Assembly: GCA_946220775.1 (NCBI GenBank)
Contig: CAMIFC010000060.1
Coordinates: 1 to 5,762 of the forward strand
Direction: 5' to 3'
From: an uncultured Corynebacterium sp.
GTDB lineage: Bacteria > Actinomycetota > Actinomycetes > Mycobacteriales > Mycobacteriaceae
Length of the DNA stretch: 5,762 nucleotides
A program made the translations under genes and the position numbers. Each line of letters starts with the position of its first letter. Positions within the stretch are counted from its first letter, which is position 1. The notes beneath the pieces are model-generated. The model had not been told where the DNA came from. It did not search any database and saw only the letters and a program-made list of their open reading frames with translations. This document shows, piece after piece, positions 1 through 5,694 of the stretch.

Positions 1-19
1 TTCATCTACTCCCCGCCTG

Positions 20-124
20 ACCCCGAACCTCTCCTGCAGCATTTACTGCCAAACTCTAACGGTTAACCCGCTGAAGTGTAAGAGTCTGGCAGTAAATCCC
101 GCATCCCCGGTTGCAGCGCCCACC
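20..124 (-). repeat. Palindromic repeat element, copy 1 (inverted relative to copy 2)
   Basis: The core is an imperfect hairpin with 20-nt arms at 41-60 and 78-97 (18 of 20 paired) and a 17-nt loop. Read on the minus strand, the first arm is ATTTACTGCCAGACTCTTAC and the second is GTTAGAGTTTGGCAGTAAAT. On that strand the element closely matches copy 2 at 1558-1663. The second arm is identical, the first arm differs at one base, and a flank containing GCTGCAACCGGGGATGCGGG (plus-strand complement within 98-124) is shared exactly. On the other side, TGCAG (35-39) and ACCCCGA (20-26) have counterparts at similar spacing beside copy 2. The first-arm substitution would give a G:U pair in RNA of this orientation, and both copies keep the same T:T mismatch three pairs from the loop. 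I do not recognise the repeat family. The remaining sequence at 1-19 and 125-235 shows no supportable gene. Confidence 0.85.
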
Positions 125-235
125 AAGGAACCCCGCCACCCAGCGAAATGCCCAACAACCGAGCAGCAACCACCAATTTGTGGCATCATCTCGGACAACA
201 AAGGGGAAAAACGGGGAAAGCATTTTGGGGGATCC

Positions 236-1816
236 ATGAACCTTGCTCACATCATTTTGAACGACGAGCTCACACTGCCTTGGCCAGACACAAAAGTCGC
301 CATCCTGAGTGGGAACCATCCACTAGCAGAACTCGTTAATGAAAAACACGCGCTCGAGAATCGGGCAGATGGTCGCGGAAGTATCCGGCTGGCGTCCTAC
401 CGAAATTTCAAAACGCACTTTTCGAAAGTATCGAGGACCATGTACCTTCCCATCAGCATGGAACGACCCCTCGAAGCGCAGAGTCACGGCGCGCGGGCGA
501 ACGGGTTCGGGTTTATTTACAGTCACCACATGATTTCGCGGATTCGCGCACGGGTTCTCGCCACGCCTCAGGTGACTTTCACGGGTTGGGCGGCGCTGCG
601 GATCCTCGGGCTCCCGTATTGGGTAAACGACATGCCGCTGCAGGTCACGACTCCACACGGCGGCAGAACCCCACGATCAGCGTTTGATTCGTTTCATGTG
701 TGCGAAAACGTGTCGTACGCCCTCGCCTCGCGCGATCATTGGTGCTCCGAATTCACGAATCTGCCGGACGAATCCGAGTGTGTTGCGGGTGGCGTCGCAC
801 TAACTCGCGCTCTACGGGACGTCCTCGGTGACCGCGCGCGATGGTGGCTCCCCCAGCGCACGTGGTTGCAGGACTTTTCCGGTCTTTCCGCCGCCGACCT
901 CCGTGCCGTTCAGCTTTTGGACGCCACCCAAAGGTTTCTTGCACTCAATCCCATTGCCGATCTTCGTGATTCTTCCACACTAACCAGTGAAAAAGCGCTG
1001 GCCGCAATGCAAATTGACCAGCGGAAACTACGGAAACTGTTGAGGTTATCGTTGCCGCTCGCGGATTCTCCTATTGAAACGCTGCTCCGGATCGTGGTTC
1101 AAAAGATTCTGCCGGACGTCAAACCTCAAGTTGAACTGTGGGATGCCGACACGGTGGACAACCCCTTCTTCGATGAAATGCCGCTGACTACCGCTGATCT
1201 GTGGAGCCGTTCAGCCCAGATCGCGATTTTCTATGACGGATGGCATCACGCTAGTTCGGGTCAGCGCCACATTGATGTCCGGATTGATCGGATTCTGCAA
1301 GCGCGAGGGGTGCACGTGCTGCGTTTCACCTCGATGGATCTTCGGGAGCTCGCGCACATTGTGAATTCGGTGGAGCGCGCTGTCGACTCCCGGCGTTCGG
1401 GGCGACGGCTCCCGTTGTTCGAGGTGGCAGCTCCTGTTGTTCGGGGTGGCAGCTTCTGTTGTTCGGGGGCGAGTAGTGGTGGTGGCGCCTCCTCGCACCC
1501 TCCGGTGGGTGCTGCAACCGGGTGGGGCACGCCTCCCTGCCTCCCCGGCACCCCGGCGGTGGCGCTGCAACCGGGGATGCGGGATTTACTGCCAAACTCT
1601 TACACTTCAGGGGGGGGTAAACCGTTAGAGTTTGGCAGTAAATCCTGCATAGGGTGTCGGGGTGGAGCCACACTGACGCGGAGAGGGTCGAAAAGCGCTG
1701 GTGGCGCCATTCGGATGAGAGCCCCGCACCCACCCCCCGGCAGTTCCGCCGCTATTTCGCCGCTATTCTGCCGACTTCGCCGATTTCTTGGTTGTAACCA
1801 GCCTTGTTGGGGCTAG
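236..1816 (+). CDS. DUF559/Vsr-like nuclease-fold protein with run-on C-terminus
   Basis: The frame gives 526 residues. The C-terminal half of the conserved part resembles DUF559 proteins, relatives of the very-short-patch-repair (Vsr) endonuclease fold. Visible motifs are SPIET (278-282, Glu281), a DL pair at 321-322, IFYDGWHH (331-338, with Asp334, His337 and His338) and VLRFTSMDL (361-369). These are plausible counterparts of the Glu, Asp and His residues of Vsr, but catalysis is not shown. Most DUF559 proteins have EYDG where this one has FYDG; Phe here recalls Vsr's IFVDG. Residues about 70-230 look like the accessory region that precedes DUF559 in actinobacterial proteins, sometimes AbiEi-like, and I cannot assign it with confidence. 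The ATG at 236 follows a G-rich TGGGGGA at 226-232, a modest ribosome binding site. Family members normally end soon after the RFT..DL motif. From about residue 381 this frame instead translates a 22-bp tandem repeat and a palindromic element, giving Gly/Pro/Ser/Cys-rich sequence, so the native C-terminus is probably lost or extended. The role is unknown; DUF559 genes often occur singly or in accessory regions. Confidence 0.7.
   Translation: MNLAHIILNDELTLPWPDTKVAILSGNHPLAELVNEKHALENRADGRGSIRLASYRNFKTHFSKVSRTMYLPISMERPLEAQSHGARANGFGFIYSHHMISRIRARVLATPQVTFTGWAALRILGLPYWVNDMPLQVTTPHGGRTPRSAFDSFHVCENVSYALASRDHWCSEFTNLPDESECVAGGVALTRALRDVLGDRARWWLPQRTWLQDFSGLSAADLRAVQLLDATQRFLALNPIADLRDSSTLTSEKALAAMQIDQRKLRKLLRLSLPLADSPIETLLRIVVQKILPDVKPQVELWDADTVDNPFFDEMPLTTADLWSRSAQIAIFYDGWHHASSGQRHIDVRIDRILQARGVHVLRFTSMDLRELAHIVNSVERAVDSRRSGRRLPLFEVAAPVVRGGSFCCSGASSGGGASSHPPVGAATGWGTPPCLPGTPAVALQPGMRDLLPNSYTSGGGKPLEFGSKSCIGCRGGATLTRRGSKSAGGAIRMRAPHPPPGSSAAISPLFCRLRRFLGCNQPCWG
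1377..1464 (+). repeat. 22-bp tandem repeat array at the nuclease gene 3' end
   Basis: Consecutive 22-nt units lie at 1399-1420, 1421-1442 and 1443-1464, all ending in GTTGTTC. The last two differ at two or three positions and share GGTGGCAGCT. A more diverged unit at 1377-1398 keeps G.C.ACTCCCG and the terminal GTTC. Because 22 is not a multiple of three, each unit is read in a different phase by the overlapping reading frame, so the repeat is a DNA-level feature and not a protein repeat. After 1464 the pattern decays into G-rich sequence. There are no regularly spaced unique segments, so this is not a CRISPR array. Confidence 0.8.
1504..1575 (+). repeat. Duplicated flank motif GCTGCAACCGGG beside palindrome copy 2
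   Basis: GCTGCAACCGGG occurs at 1511-1522 and again at 1564-1575, 53 bp apart. Each copy is preceded by GGTGG plus one or two bases. The second copy belongs to the flank of palindrome copy 2. The same motif is present in inverted form beside palindrome copy 1, where its complement spans 107-118. The first copy here is a partial repeat lacking the hairpin. This suggests that the flank duplicated or that a palindrome was lost next to it. Confidence 0.7.
1558..1663 (+). repeat. Palindromic repeat element, copy 2
   Basis: The inverted repeat has 27-nt arms at 1577-1603 and 1624-1650, with 25 of 27 positions complementary. The central arms are ATTTACTGCCAAACTCTTAC (1584-1603) and GTTAGAGTTTGGCAGTAAAT (1624-1643), around a 20-nt loop. 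The loop holds a run of eight G (1610-1617), where copy 1 has only CGGG. The element lies 163 bp from the end of topA, in the convergent region. A hairpin of this size could impede transcription from either side, but no T-tract follows the stem on either strand, so it is not a standard intrinsic terminator. The nuclease reading frame passes through it, which argues that this part of the frame is not selected as protein. Confidence 0.9.
1747..1768 (+). repeat. Short 11-bp tandem duplication downstream of topA
   Basis: CGCCGCTATTT (1747-1757) is followed directly by CGCCGCTATTC (1758-1768), then by a related TGCCGACTTCGCCGATTTC. It lies just beyond the topA stop in the gap between the two convergent genes. 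I see no role for it; a chance duplication is the simplest reading. Confidence 0.6.
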
Positions 1817-4773
1817 TTCGAGGCCGACTTAGCTGCCTTCCGCGCGGTACCGGCCTTTTTGGCCGTGGATTTCTTCGCCGCGGTCTTCTTGGCGGCGCCA
1901 GCCTTGGCAGCACCAGCCTTCTTCGTCGCCTTCTTGCGCGTCGATTTCGCTGGACCAGCGGCGGCCTTCTCGACGTCCTTGGCCCGGCGCTCCGACAGCA
2001 GCTCGTTAGCGCGCGCATCCGTCAGGGTTTCCGGAGTATCACCCCGGCGCAGCGACGCATTCGTGGTGCCGTCAGTGACGTATGGCCCGAAACGGCCGTC
2101 CTTCACGGACATCGGCTTGCCCGACACGTCGTTATCGCCGAGCTGCCTCAACGGTGGCTTCGCCGCAGCTCGGCCACGGCGCTTCGGCTCCGCATAAATG
2201 CGGCGCGCCTGGTCCAGTGTCACGGTGAAGATCTCATCTTCACTGCTCAGCGAGCGCGAATCCGACGCCTTCTTCAAGTAAGGCCCGTACCGCCCGTTCT
2301 GCGCAGTGATCATTTCACCATCAGTCGGGTCCACACCAACCTCGCGCGGCAGGCTCATCAGCTTCAGCGCATCCTCCAGCGTCACCGTTGCCGGCTCCAT
2401 GCTGCTGAACAGCGAGGCCGTCTTCGGCTTCAGTGTCTCCTCGACGATCTGCTTGATCCGCTTGGCCTTCTTATTCGCGGCAGTCTTCGTCTCGCGGGAC
2501 AGTGGTCGCTTGCCCTCAGCAGCTCGGTCGGCGTCCTCTTGATCGCGTTCTTGCTCCACGATCGCTTCGGCTTTCGCGACGACCTGGGCTTCCTCGTCCT
2601 CGCCCAGTACCTCGGTGACGTACGGCCCAAACCGGCCTTCACGTGCAACGATCATGCGGCCATTATCAGGATTCGTGCCCAGCTCACGCCCAGTCTGCGG
2701 GGTCGCGAACAGCTTTTCGGCAGCCTCTAGCGTCAACTCGTCCGGGGTCATTGCCTCCGGCACGTTGGCGCGCTGGGCTTCTTCCTCACCCGCCGCGTTC
2801 TTGACCATGCGCTCGAGGTATGGCCCGTAGCGTCCCACGCGCACCACAATTGGGCGCCCTTCAGAGTCGTCGAACAGATGCAGCGAGTTGACCTTACGAG
2901 CATCAATGGATTCGAGGTTCTGCCCGACAACATTTTTCAGGCCATAGTTGAGTGAACCCTTGGCGTCCCCAAAATAGAATCCTTCGAGCCAGTCGGTCCG
3001 ATCTTCGTTGCCTGCGGCGATGGCGTCGAGCTGGTCTTCCATGCCGGAGGTGAAGTCGTAGTCCACGAGGGTGCCGAAGTTCTGTTCGAGCAGCCCGACT
3101 ACGGCAAACGCCACCCACGATGGCACGAGTGCGTTGCCGCGGGGCAGCACGTAGCCGCGGTCTTGGATCGTGCGGATGATCGATGCGTAGGTCGATGGGC
3201 GTCCGATGCCGAGTTCTTCCATCTTCCGCACGAGGCTCGCCTCCGTGAAGCGGGCGGGCGGAGTCGTGGTGTGACCGTCGGCCATCACATCGCGCGCGGT
3301 GAGGAACACACCTTCTGTGACCTGCGGCAGGCGCTTTTCGGCGTTGTCTGCGACGTCCTTGCCGTCGGCGTTGCGGGTGACTTCCACATAGGCCTTCAGG
3401 AAGCCGGGGAAGGTCACGGTGCGGCCGTTGGCGGTGAATTCCACGTCCGTACCTGCGAATTCACCGGCGGTCGGGGTTGCCTTGCCAGCGATCGTCACCT
3501 TCATCGAGGTGCCGCGCGCATCCGCCATTTGGGACGCCACCGTGCGCTGCCAAATGAGTTCATAAAGCTTGAACTCTTCCGCGTCGAGCTTCTGAGAAAG
3601 CTGACCGGGAGTCTGGAAGGTCTCGCCAGCTGGGCGGATTGCCTCGTGGGCCTCCTGGGAGTTCTTCACCTTGCGGGTGTACTGGCGTGGAGCATCAGCC
3701 ACGAACTGCGGGCCATAAAGCTGCGCGGCCTGTTTGCGTGCTGCGTCGATGCCGGACTTCGACAGGGTCGTCGAGTCGGTACGCATATAAGTGATGTAAC
3801 CGTTTTCATAGAGTCGCTGCGCAATACGCATCGTCCGTTCGGAGGTGAACCGCAGCTTCCGACCGGCTTCCTGCTGCAGCGTGGACGTCATGAACGGCGG
3901 GTAGGGGCGGCGCGTGTACGGCTTTTCCGTCACCGCAGCCACGTGCATTTCTTCGTTTTCAATTCCGGACGCCAACGCCTTAGCCTGCTGCTCGTTCAGC
4001 ACGATGGGCTGGCCAGACTTGGACTGCTTCAACGAGCCATCGTCAGCGAAGTCCCGGCCTTGGGCGACGCGCTGGCCACCCACCGTGGCCAGCTTCGCGC
4101 CGAAGGTCGCTGGATCGCCTTCGAGGCGAGCGGCGGGGTCGATCTCCATGTCCGCTGCGAGGTCCCAGTAGTCCGCGGCGATGAATGCCATGCGCTCACG
4201 CTCGCGCTCCACGATGACGCGGGTCGCAACGGACTGCACGCGACCTGCTGAAAGGCGGGGCATGACCTTCTTCCACAGCACTGGAGAGACCTCGTAGCCG
4301 TAGAGGCGGTCCAGCACGCGGCGGGCTTCTTGGGCGTCGACGAGGTCGTGGTCGAGCTCGCGGGTGTTCTCCACAGCTTCGAGAATCGCTGGCTTGGTGA
4401 TCTCGTGGAACACCATGCGGCGCACGGGCACCTTCGGCTTCAGCACTTCGAGGAGGTGCCAGGCGATTGCTTCGCCCTCACGGTCGGGGTCCGTTGCCAG
4501 CAGGAGTTCGTCGCACTGCTTGAGCTTCGCCCGCAGGTCGGCGACGCGCTTCTTCTTATCTGGGGAGACCACGTAGAGCGCTTCGAAGCCTTTGTCGACA
4601 TTCACGCCGAGGCGCGCCCAGGGTTCCTTCTTGTATTTCGCAGGGACGTCAGCCGCGCCACGAGGGAGGTCACGAATATGCCCCACGGAGGCTTCCACTA
4701 TATAGTCCGGGCCCAGCATCGGGGCGATCTTCTTCGCCTTCGTTGCTGACTCGACAATGACTAAACGCTTCAC
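1813..4773 (-). CDS. topA: DNA topoisomerase I (type IA, actinobacterial form)
   Basis: This 986-residue enzyme relaxes negatively supercoiled DNA by transient single-strand cleavage in the nucleoid. The N-terminal Toprim domain shows VIVESATKAKKI with Glu8, and ATDPDREGEAIAWH with Asp95, Asp97 and Glu99 as metal-binding acidic residues. LSAGRVQSVATR (174-185) and HEAIRP (376-381) are further family motifs. The catalytic tyrosine is Tyr329 in ITYMRTDST, with Arg331 beside it. RFTEASLVRKMEELGIGRPSTYA begins near 508. The C-terminal part lacks the Cys4 zinc fingers of the E. coli enzyme. It has four repeats marked by GR(Y/F)GPY at 647-652, 713-718, 827-832 and 893-898, with a charged linker at about 725-790. 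A Lys/Ala-rich tail (about 941-986) resembles the basic tail of mycobacterial TopA, which supports processive relaxation. The start is GTG at 4771-4773, with GGAGG at 4778-4782. The frame is intact and full length. The stop overlaps the convergent nuclease ORF stop in CTAG. Confidence 0.98.
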   Translation of the reverse strand: MKRLVIVESATKAKKIAPMLGPDYIVEASVGHIRDLPRGAADVPAKYKKEPWARLGVNVDKGFEALYVVSPDKKKRVADLRAKLKQCDELLLATDPDREGEAIAWHLLEVLKPKVPVRRMVFHEITKPAILEAVENTRELDHDLVDAQEARRVLDRLYGYEVSPVLWKKVMPRLSAGRVQSVATRVIVERERERMAFIAADYWDLAADMEIDPAARLEGDPATFGAKLATVGGQRVAQGRDFADDGSLKQSKSGQPIVLNEQQAKALASGIENEEMHVAAVTEKPYTRRPYPPFMTSTLQQEAGRKLRFTSERTMRIAQRLYENGYITYMRTDSTTLSKSGIDAARKQAAQLYGPQFVADAPRQYTRKVKNSQEAHEAIRPAGETFQTPGQLSQKLDAEEFKLYELIWQRTVASQMADARGTSMKVTIAGKATPTAGEFAGTDVEFTANGRTVTFPGFLKAYVEVTRNADGKDVADNAEKRLPQVTEGVFLTARDVMADGHTTTPPARFTEASLVRKMEELGIGRPSTYASIIRTIQDRGYVLPRGNALVPSWVAFAVVGLLEQNFGTLVDYDFTSGMEDQLDAIAAGNEDRTDWLEGFYFGDAKGSLNYGLKNVVGQNLESIDARKVNSLHLFDDSEGRPIVVRVGRYGPYLERMVKNAAGEEEAQRANVPEAMTPDELTLEAAEKLFATPQTGRELGTNPDNGRMIVAREGRFGPYVTEVLGEDEEAQVVAKAEAIVEQERDQEDADRAAEGKRPLSRETKTAANKKAKRIKQIVEETLKPKTASLFSSMEPATVTLEDALKLMSLPREVGVDPTDGEMITAQNGRYGPYLKKASDSRSLSSEDEIFTVTLDQARRIYAEPKRRGRAAAKPPLRQLGDNDVSGKPMSVKDGRFGPYVTDGTTNASLRRGDTPETLTDARANELLSERRAKDVEKAAAGPAKSTRKKATKKAGAAKAGAAKKTAAKKSTAKKAGTARKAAKSASN

Positions 4774-4777
4774 AGTA

Positions 4778-4782
4778 CCTCC
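4778..4782 (-). promoter_or_regulatory. Ribosome binding site of topA
   Basis: On the minus strand, GGAGG stands four bases before the GTG codon. This supports GTG as the start, and the protein then begins MKRLVIVESA as expected for the family. Confidence 0.85.
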
Positions 4783-4835
4783 GCGGGCTGTCCCCTCGAC
4801 TGGATGTGAGGGTGAGCCGCTTGTTGCTCGTTGTG

Positions 4836-4849
4836 CGGGGTTTCCCCCG
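4836..4849 (-). promoter_or_regulatory. Small GC hairpin in the topA leader
   Basis: CGGGG (4836-4840) and CCCCG (4845-4849) can pair around a TTTC loop. The hairpin is about 54 bp upstream of the topA ribosome binding site, inside the predicted long 5' leader. It does not cover the binding site, and no U-tract follows it on the topA strand. A regulatory effect is possible but unsupported. Confidence 0.35.
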
Positions 4850-4900
4850 TCTGGTTTTCATTACTCCCTGATGGGATGTTGAACCGATGCTGCTCTGTCT

Positions 4901-4926
4901 CACGTGATTCTTCGCTGATTCACGTG
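4901..4926. repeat. Inverted repeat of CACGTG motifs in the topA leader
   Basis: CACGTGATTC (4901-4910) and GATTCACGTG (4917-4926) form a 10-bp stem with 9 of 10 positions paired and a 6-base loop, TTCGCT. Each arm also contains the self-palindrome CACGTG. The repeat lies between the predicted topA promoter and its start codon, about 130 bp before the start. It could be an operator for a dimeric regulator or an RNA hairpin. No T-tract follows, so a terminator is unlikely. Confidence 0.6.
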
Positions 4927-4966
4927 CCTTGAGTTAGCCCCAGTTCACTTGACTTGTGGCTTGGTG

Positions 4967-5010
4967 GGACACAATACACAAGCATTCGTACCTAAGTTAA
5001 TAGTGTGTCC
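4967..5010. promoter_or_regulatory. Inverted repeat spanning the predicted topA -10 and start site
   Basis: GGACACAATA (4967-4976) and TAGTGTGTCC (5001-5010) are complementary at 9 of 10 positions, with 24 bases between them. The right arm touches the predicted -10 element at 4997-5002 and lies in the spacer. The left arm lies just past the predicted start site. This placement suits an operator, but the arm length and spacing could arise by chance in about 500 bp of non-coding DNA. Confidence 0.4.
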
Positions 5011-5026
5011 AAGTATCTGCTGACAA
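4997..5026 (-). promoter_or_regulatory. Candidate housekeeping-sigma promoter for topA
   Basis: On the minus strand, TTGTCA (complement of 5021-5026) resembles the -35 consensus TTGACA. It is followed 18 bases later by TATTAA (complement of 4997-5002), a fair -10. The predicted start is near 4990, which leaves a leader of roughly 215 nt before the GTG. This is the only pair of boxes I found between csp and topA on this strand with normal spacing. The local AT-richness also fits a promoter. topA may additionally receive readthrough from csp if the intervening terminator leaks. Confidence 0.45.
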
Positions 5027-5131
5027 ATACATTAACGATATTCACCCTAACTTGCTTCCCCCGCGCAGCGTTTGGAGCCGCCGTGCGCGGTGTTCCGAGC
5101 CACAGTGCGTGGCGGCCACACCGCGTGTTTT

Positions 5132-5187
5132 AGAAATACCGAAGGCGACGAACCACACCGAAACCGGTGTAGCTCGCCGCCTTCAAG
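5132..5187 (-). terminator. Intrinsic-terminator-like hairpin after the cold-shock gene
   Basis: GAAGGCG (5141-5147) pairs with CGCCTTC (5178-5184), and inside it ACACCG pairs with CGGTGT around an AAAC loop. A further CGA/TCG pairing lies between the two stems, interrupted by short mismatches. On the minus strand the stem is followed by GGTATTTCTAAAA, a moderate T-rich tail. It starts about 85 bp after the csp stop codon, so it would end the csp transcript and separate it from topA. Confidence 0.65.
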
Positions 5188-5268
5188 CCATTAGCGCCAA
5201 GCGCGACAATCACACCAGCCACTCATCGTGGCCGGGTCACTAACGCAGCGCCAATTGGACCGCGCAGA

Positions 5269-5472
5269 CTACAGCGCCTGGACGTTCTGAGCCTGTGGGC
5301 CCTTTGCGCCTTCACCAACCTCGAACTCGACCTTCTGGTCTTCCTCAAGCGTGCGGAAACCGCTGGTCTGGATTTCCGAGTAGTGCACGAACACATCAGC
5401 GGAGCCATCATCTGGAGCGATGAAGCCGTAGCCCTTCTCCGCGTTAAACCACTTCACAGTTCCCTGTGCCAT
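5269..5472 (-). CDS. Cold-shock domain protein (CspA family)
   Basis: This small cytoplasmic protein of 67 residues binds single-stranded nucleic acid and is expected to act as an RNA chaperone that melts mRNA structure. It is a single five-stranded cold-shock domain of normal length. RNP1 is KGYGFI (13-18) and RNP2 is VFVHY (27-31), with the binding aromatics Trp8 or Trp9 region (VKWF), Tyr15, Phe17, Phe28 and His30 in place. The PDDGSADVFVHYSEIQ and EGAKGPQAQNV segments are typical of actinobacterial members. An upstream in-frame TTG at 5476-5478 would add two residues, but the ATG at 5470-5472 gives the usual MAQGTVKWF start. Only a weak AGG lies 10 bases before that ATG. It is followed by a hairpin terminator and then topA on the same strand. 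It may be cold-induced or constitutive; the sequence does not decide, and family names such as cspA, cspB and csp1 cannot be separated here. Confidence 0.97.
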   Translation of the reverse strand: MAQGTVKWFNAEKGYGFIAPDDGSADVFVHYSEIQTSGFRTLEEDQKVEFEVGEGAKGPQAQNVQAL

Positions 5473-5506
5473 TTTCAAACAACCTAACTATCTTGGCGTA
5501 TCAGCT

Positions 5507-5523
5507 CCGCCAGCTTTCGGCGG
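5507..5523 (-). promoter_or_regulatory. Hairpin in the csp 5' leader region
   Basis: CCGCC (5507-5511) and GGCGG (5519-5523) form a perfect 5-bp stem around a 7-base loop, about 35 bp upstream of the csp ATG. Cold-shock mRNAs often have structured leaders, but I found no convincing -35/-10 pair for csp in 5473-5690. Whether this segment is transcribed is therefore unknown. Confidence 0.3.
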
Positions 5524-5657
5524 ACCAGGGCCTTCAACGCCACTCACGGTTGACTAACCGCACATGGGATTGAAACCGTTCTCCAGTGTGCCACGTTTGG
5601 AGCTTCGTTACCCGAATTAGTTTCGGACAGTCGCACAAACTACCCCCGGTTTCGCAT

Positions 5658-5685
5658 TTGCCACCCCCGTCACAGGGGCTAAACT
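5658..5685 (+). promoter_or_regulatory. Candidate promoter for the rightward gene
   Basis: TTGCCA (5658-5663) matches TTGACA at five of six bases. It is followed by a 16-base spacer and TAAACT (5680-5685), which fits the corynebacterial -10 pattern TANANT. The -10 ends nine bases before the ATG at 5695, so transcription would begin at or within a few bases of the start codon, giving a leaderless or nearly leaderless mRNA. The spacer also holds CCCC (5665-5668) and GGGG (5675-5678) as a small inverted repeat. Confidence 0.5.
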
Positions 5686-5694
5686 GCGGTGATC

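Noticed and set aside
43..319. Minus-strand open frames across palindrome copy 1
   Set aside because: They are translations of the repeat itself. Similar peptide fragments (IYCQTLT) arise from copy 2 in other frames, showing that the repetition is at DNA level.
1377..1650. Repeats that might suggest a CRISPR array
   Set aside because: The 22-bp units are directly contiguous with no spacers, and the palindromic element occurs once on each side of the gene.
1738..1773. CGGCAG/CTGCCG inverted repeat as a topA terminator
   Set aside because: The stem is six base pairs around a 24-base loop and is followed by G residues instead of a T-tract on the topA strand.
1804..2730. Long plus-strand open frame opposite the topA 3' half, rich in Arg and Leu
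   Set aside because: It is antisense to conserved TopA repeats and has the Arg/Leu-rich composition of a GC-rich antisense shadow. No domain is recognisable.
3163..4251. Plus-strand open frame of 362 codons opposite the topA core
   Set aside because: It lies entirely antisense to the topA catalytic region, including the active-site motif, and shows no protein family features.
4949..4977. Possible plus-strand promoter (TTGACT followed by AATACA-like box)
   Set aside because: The -10 match is poor and no credible plus-strand gene lies downstream.
5052..5243. Plus-strand open frame of 63 codons between topA and csp
   Set aside because: It has no ribosome binding site, runs through the csp terminator hairpin, and its composition is not protein-like.
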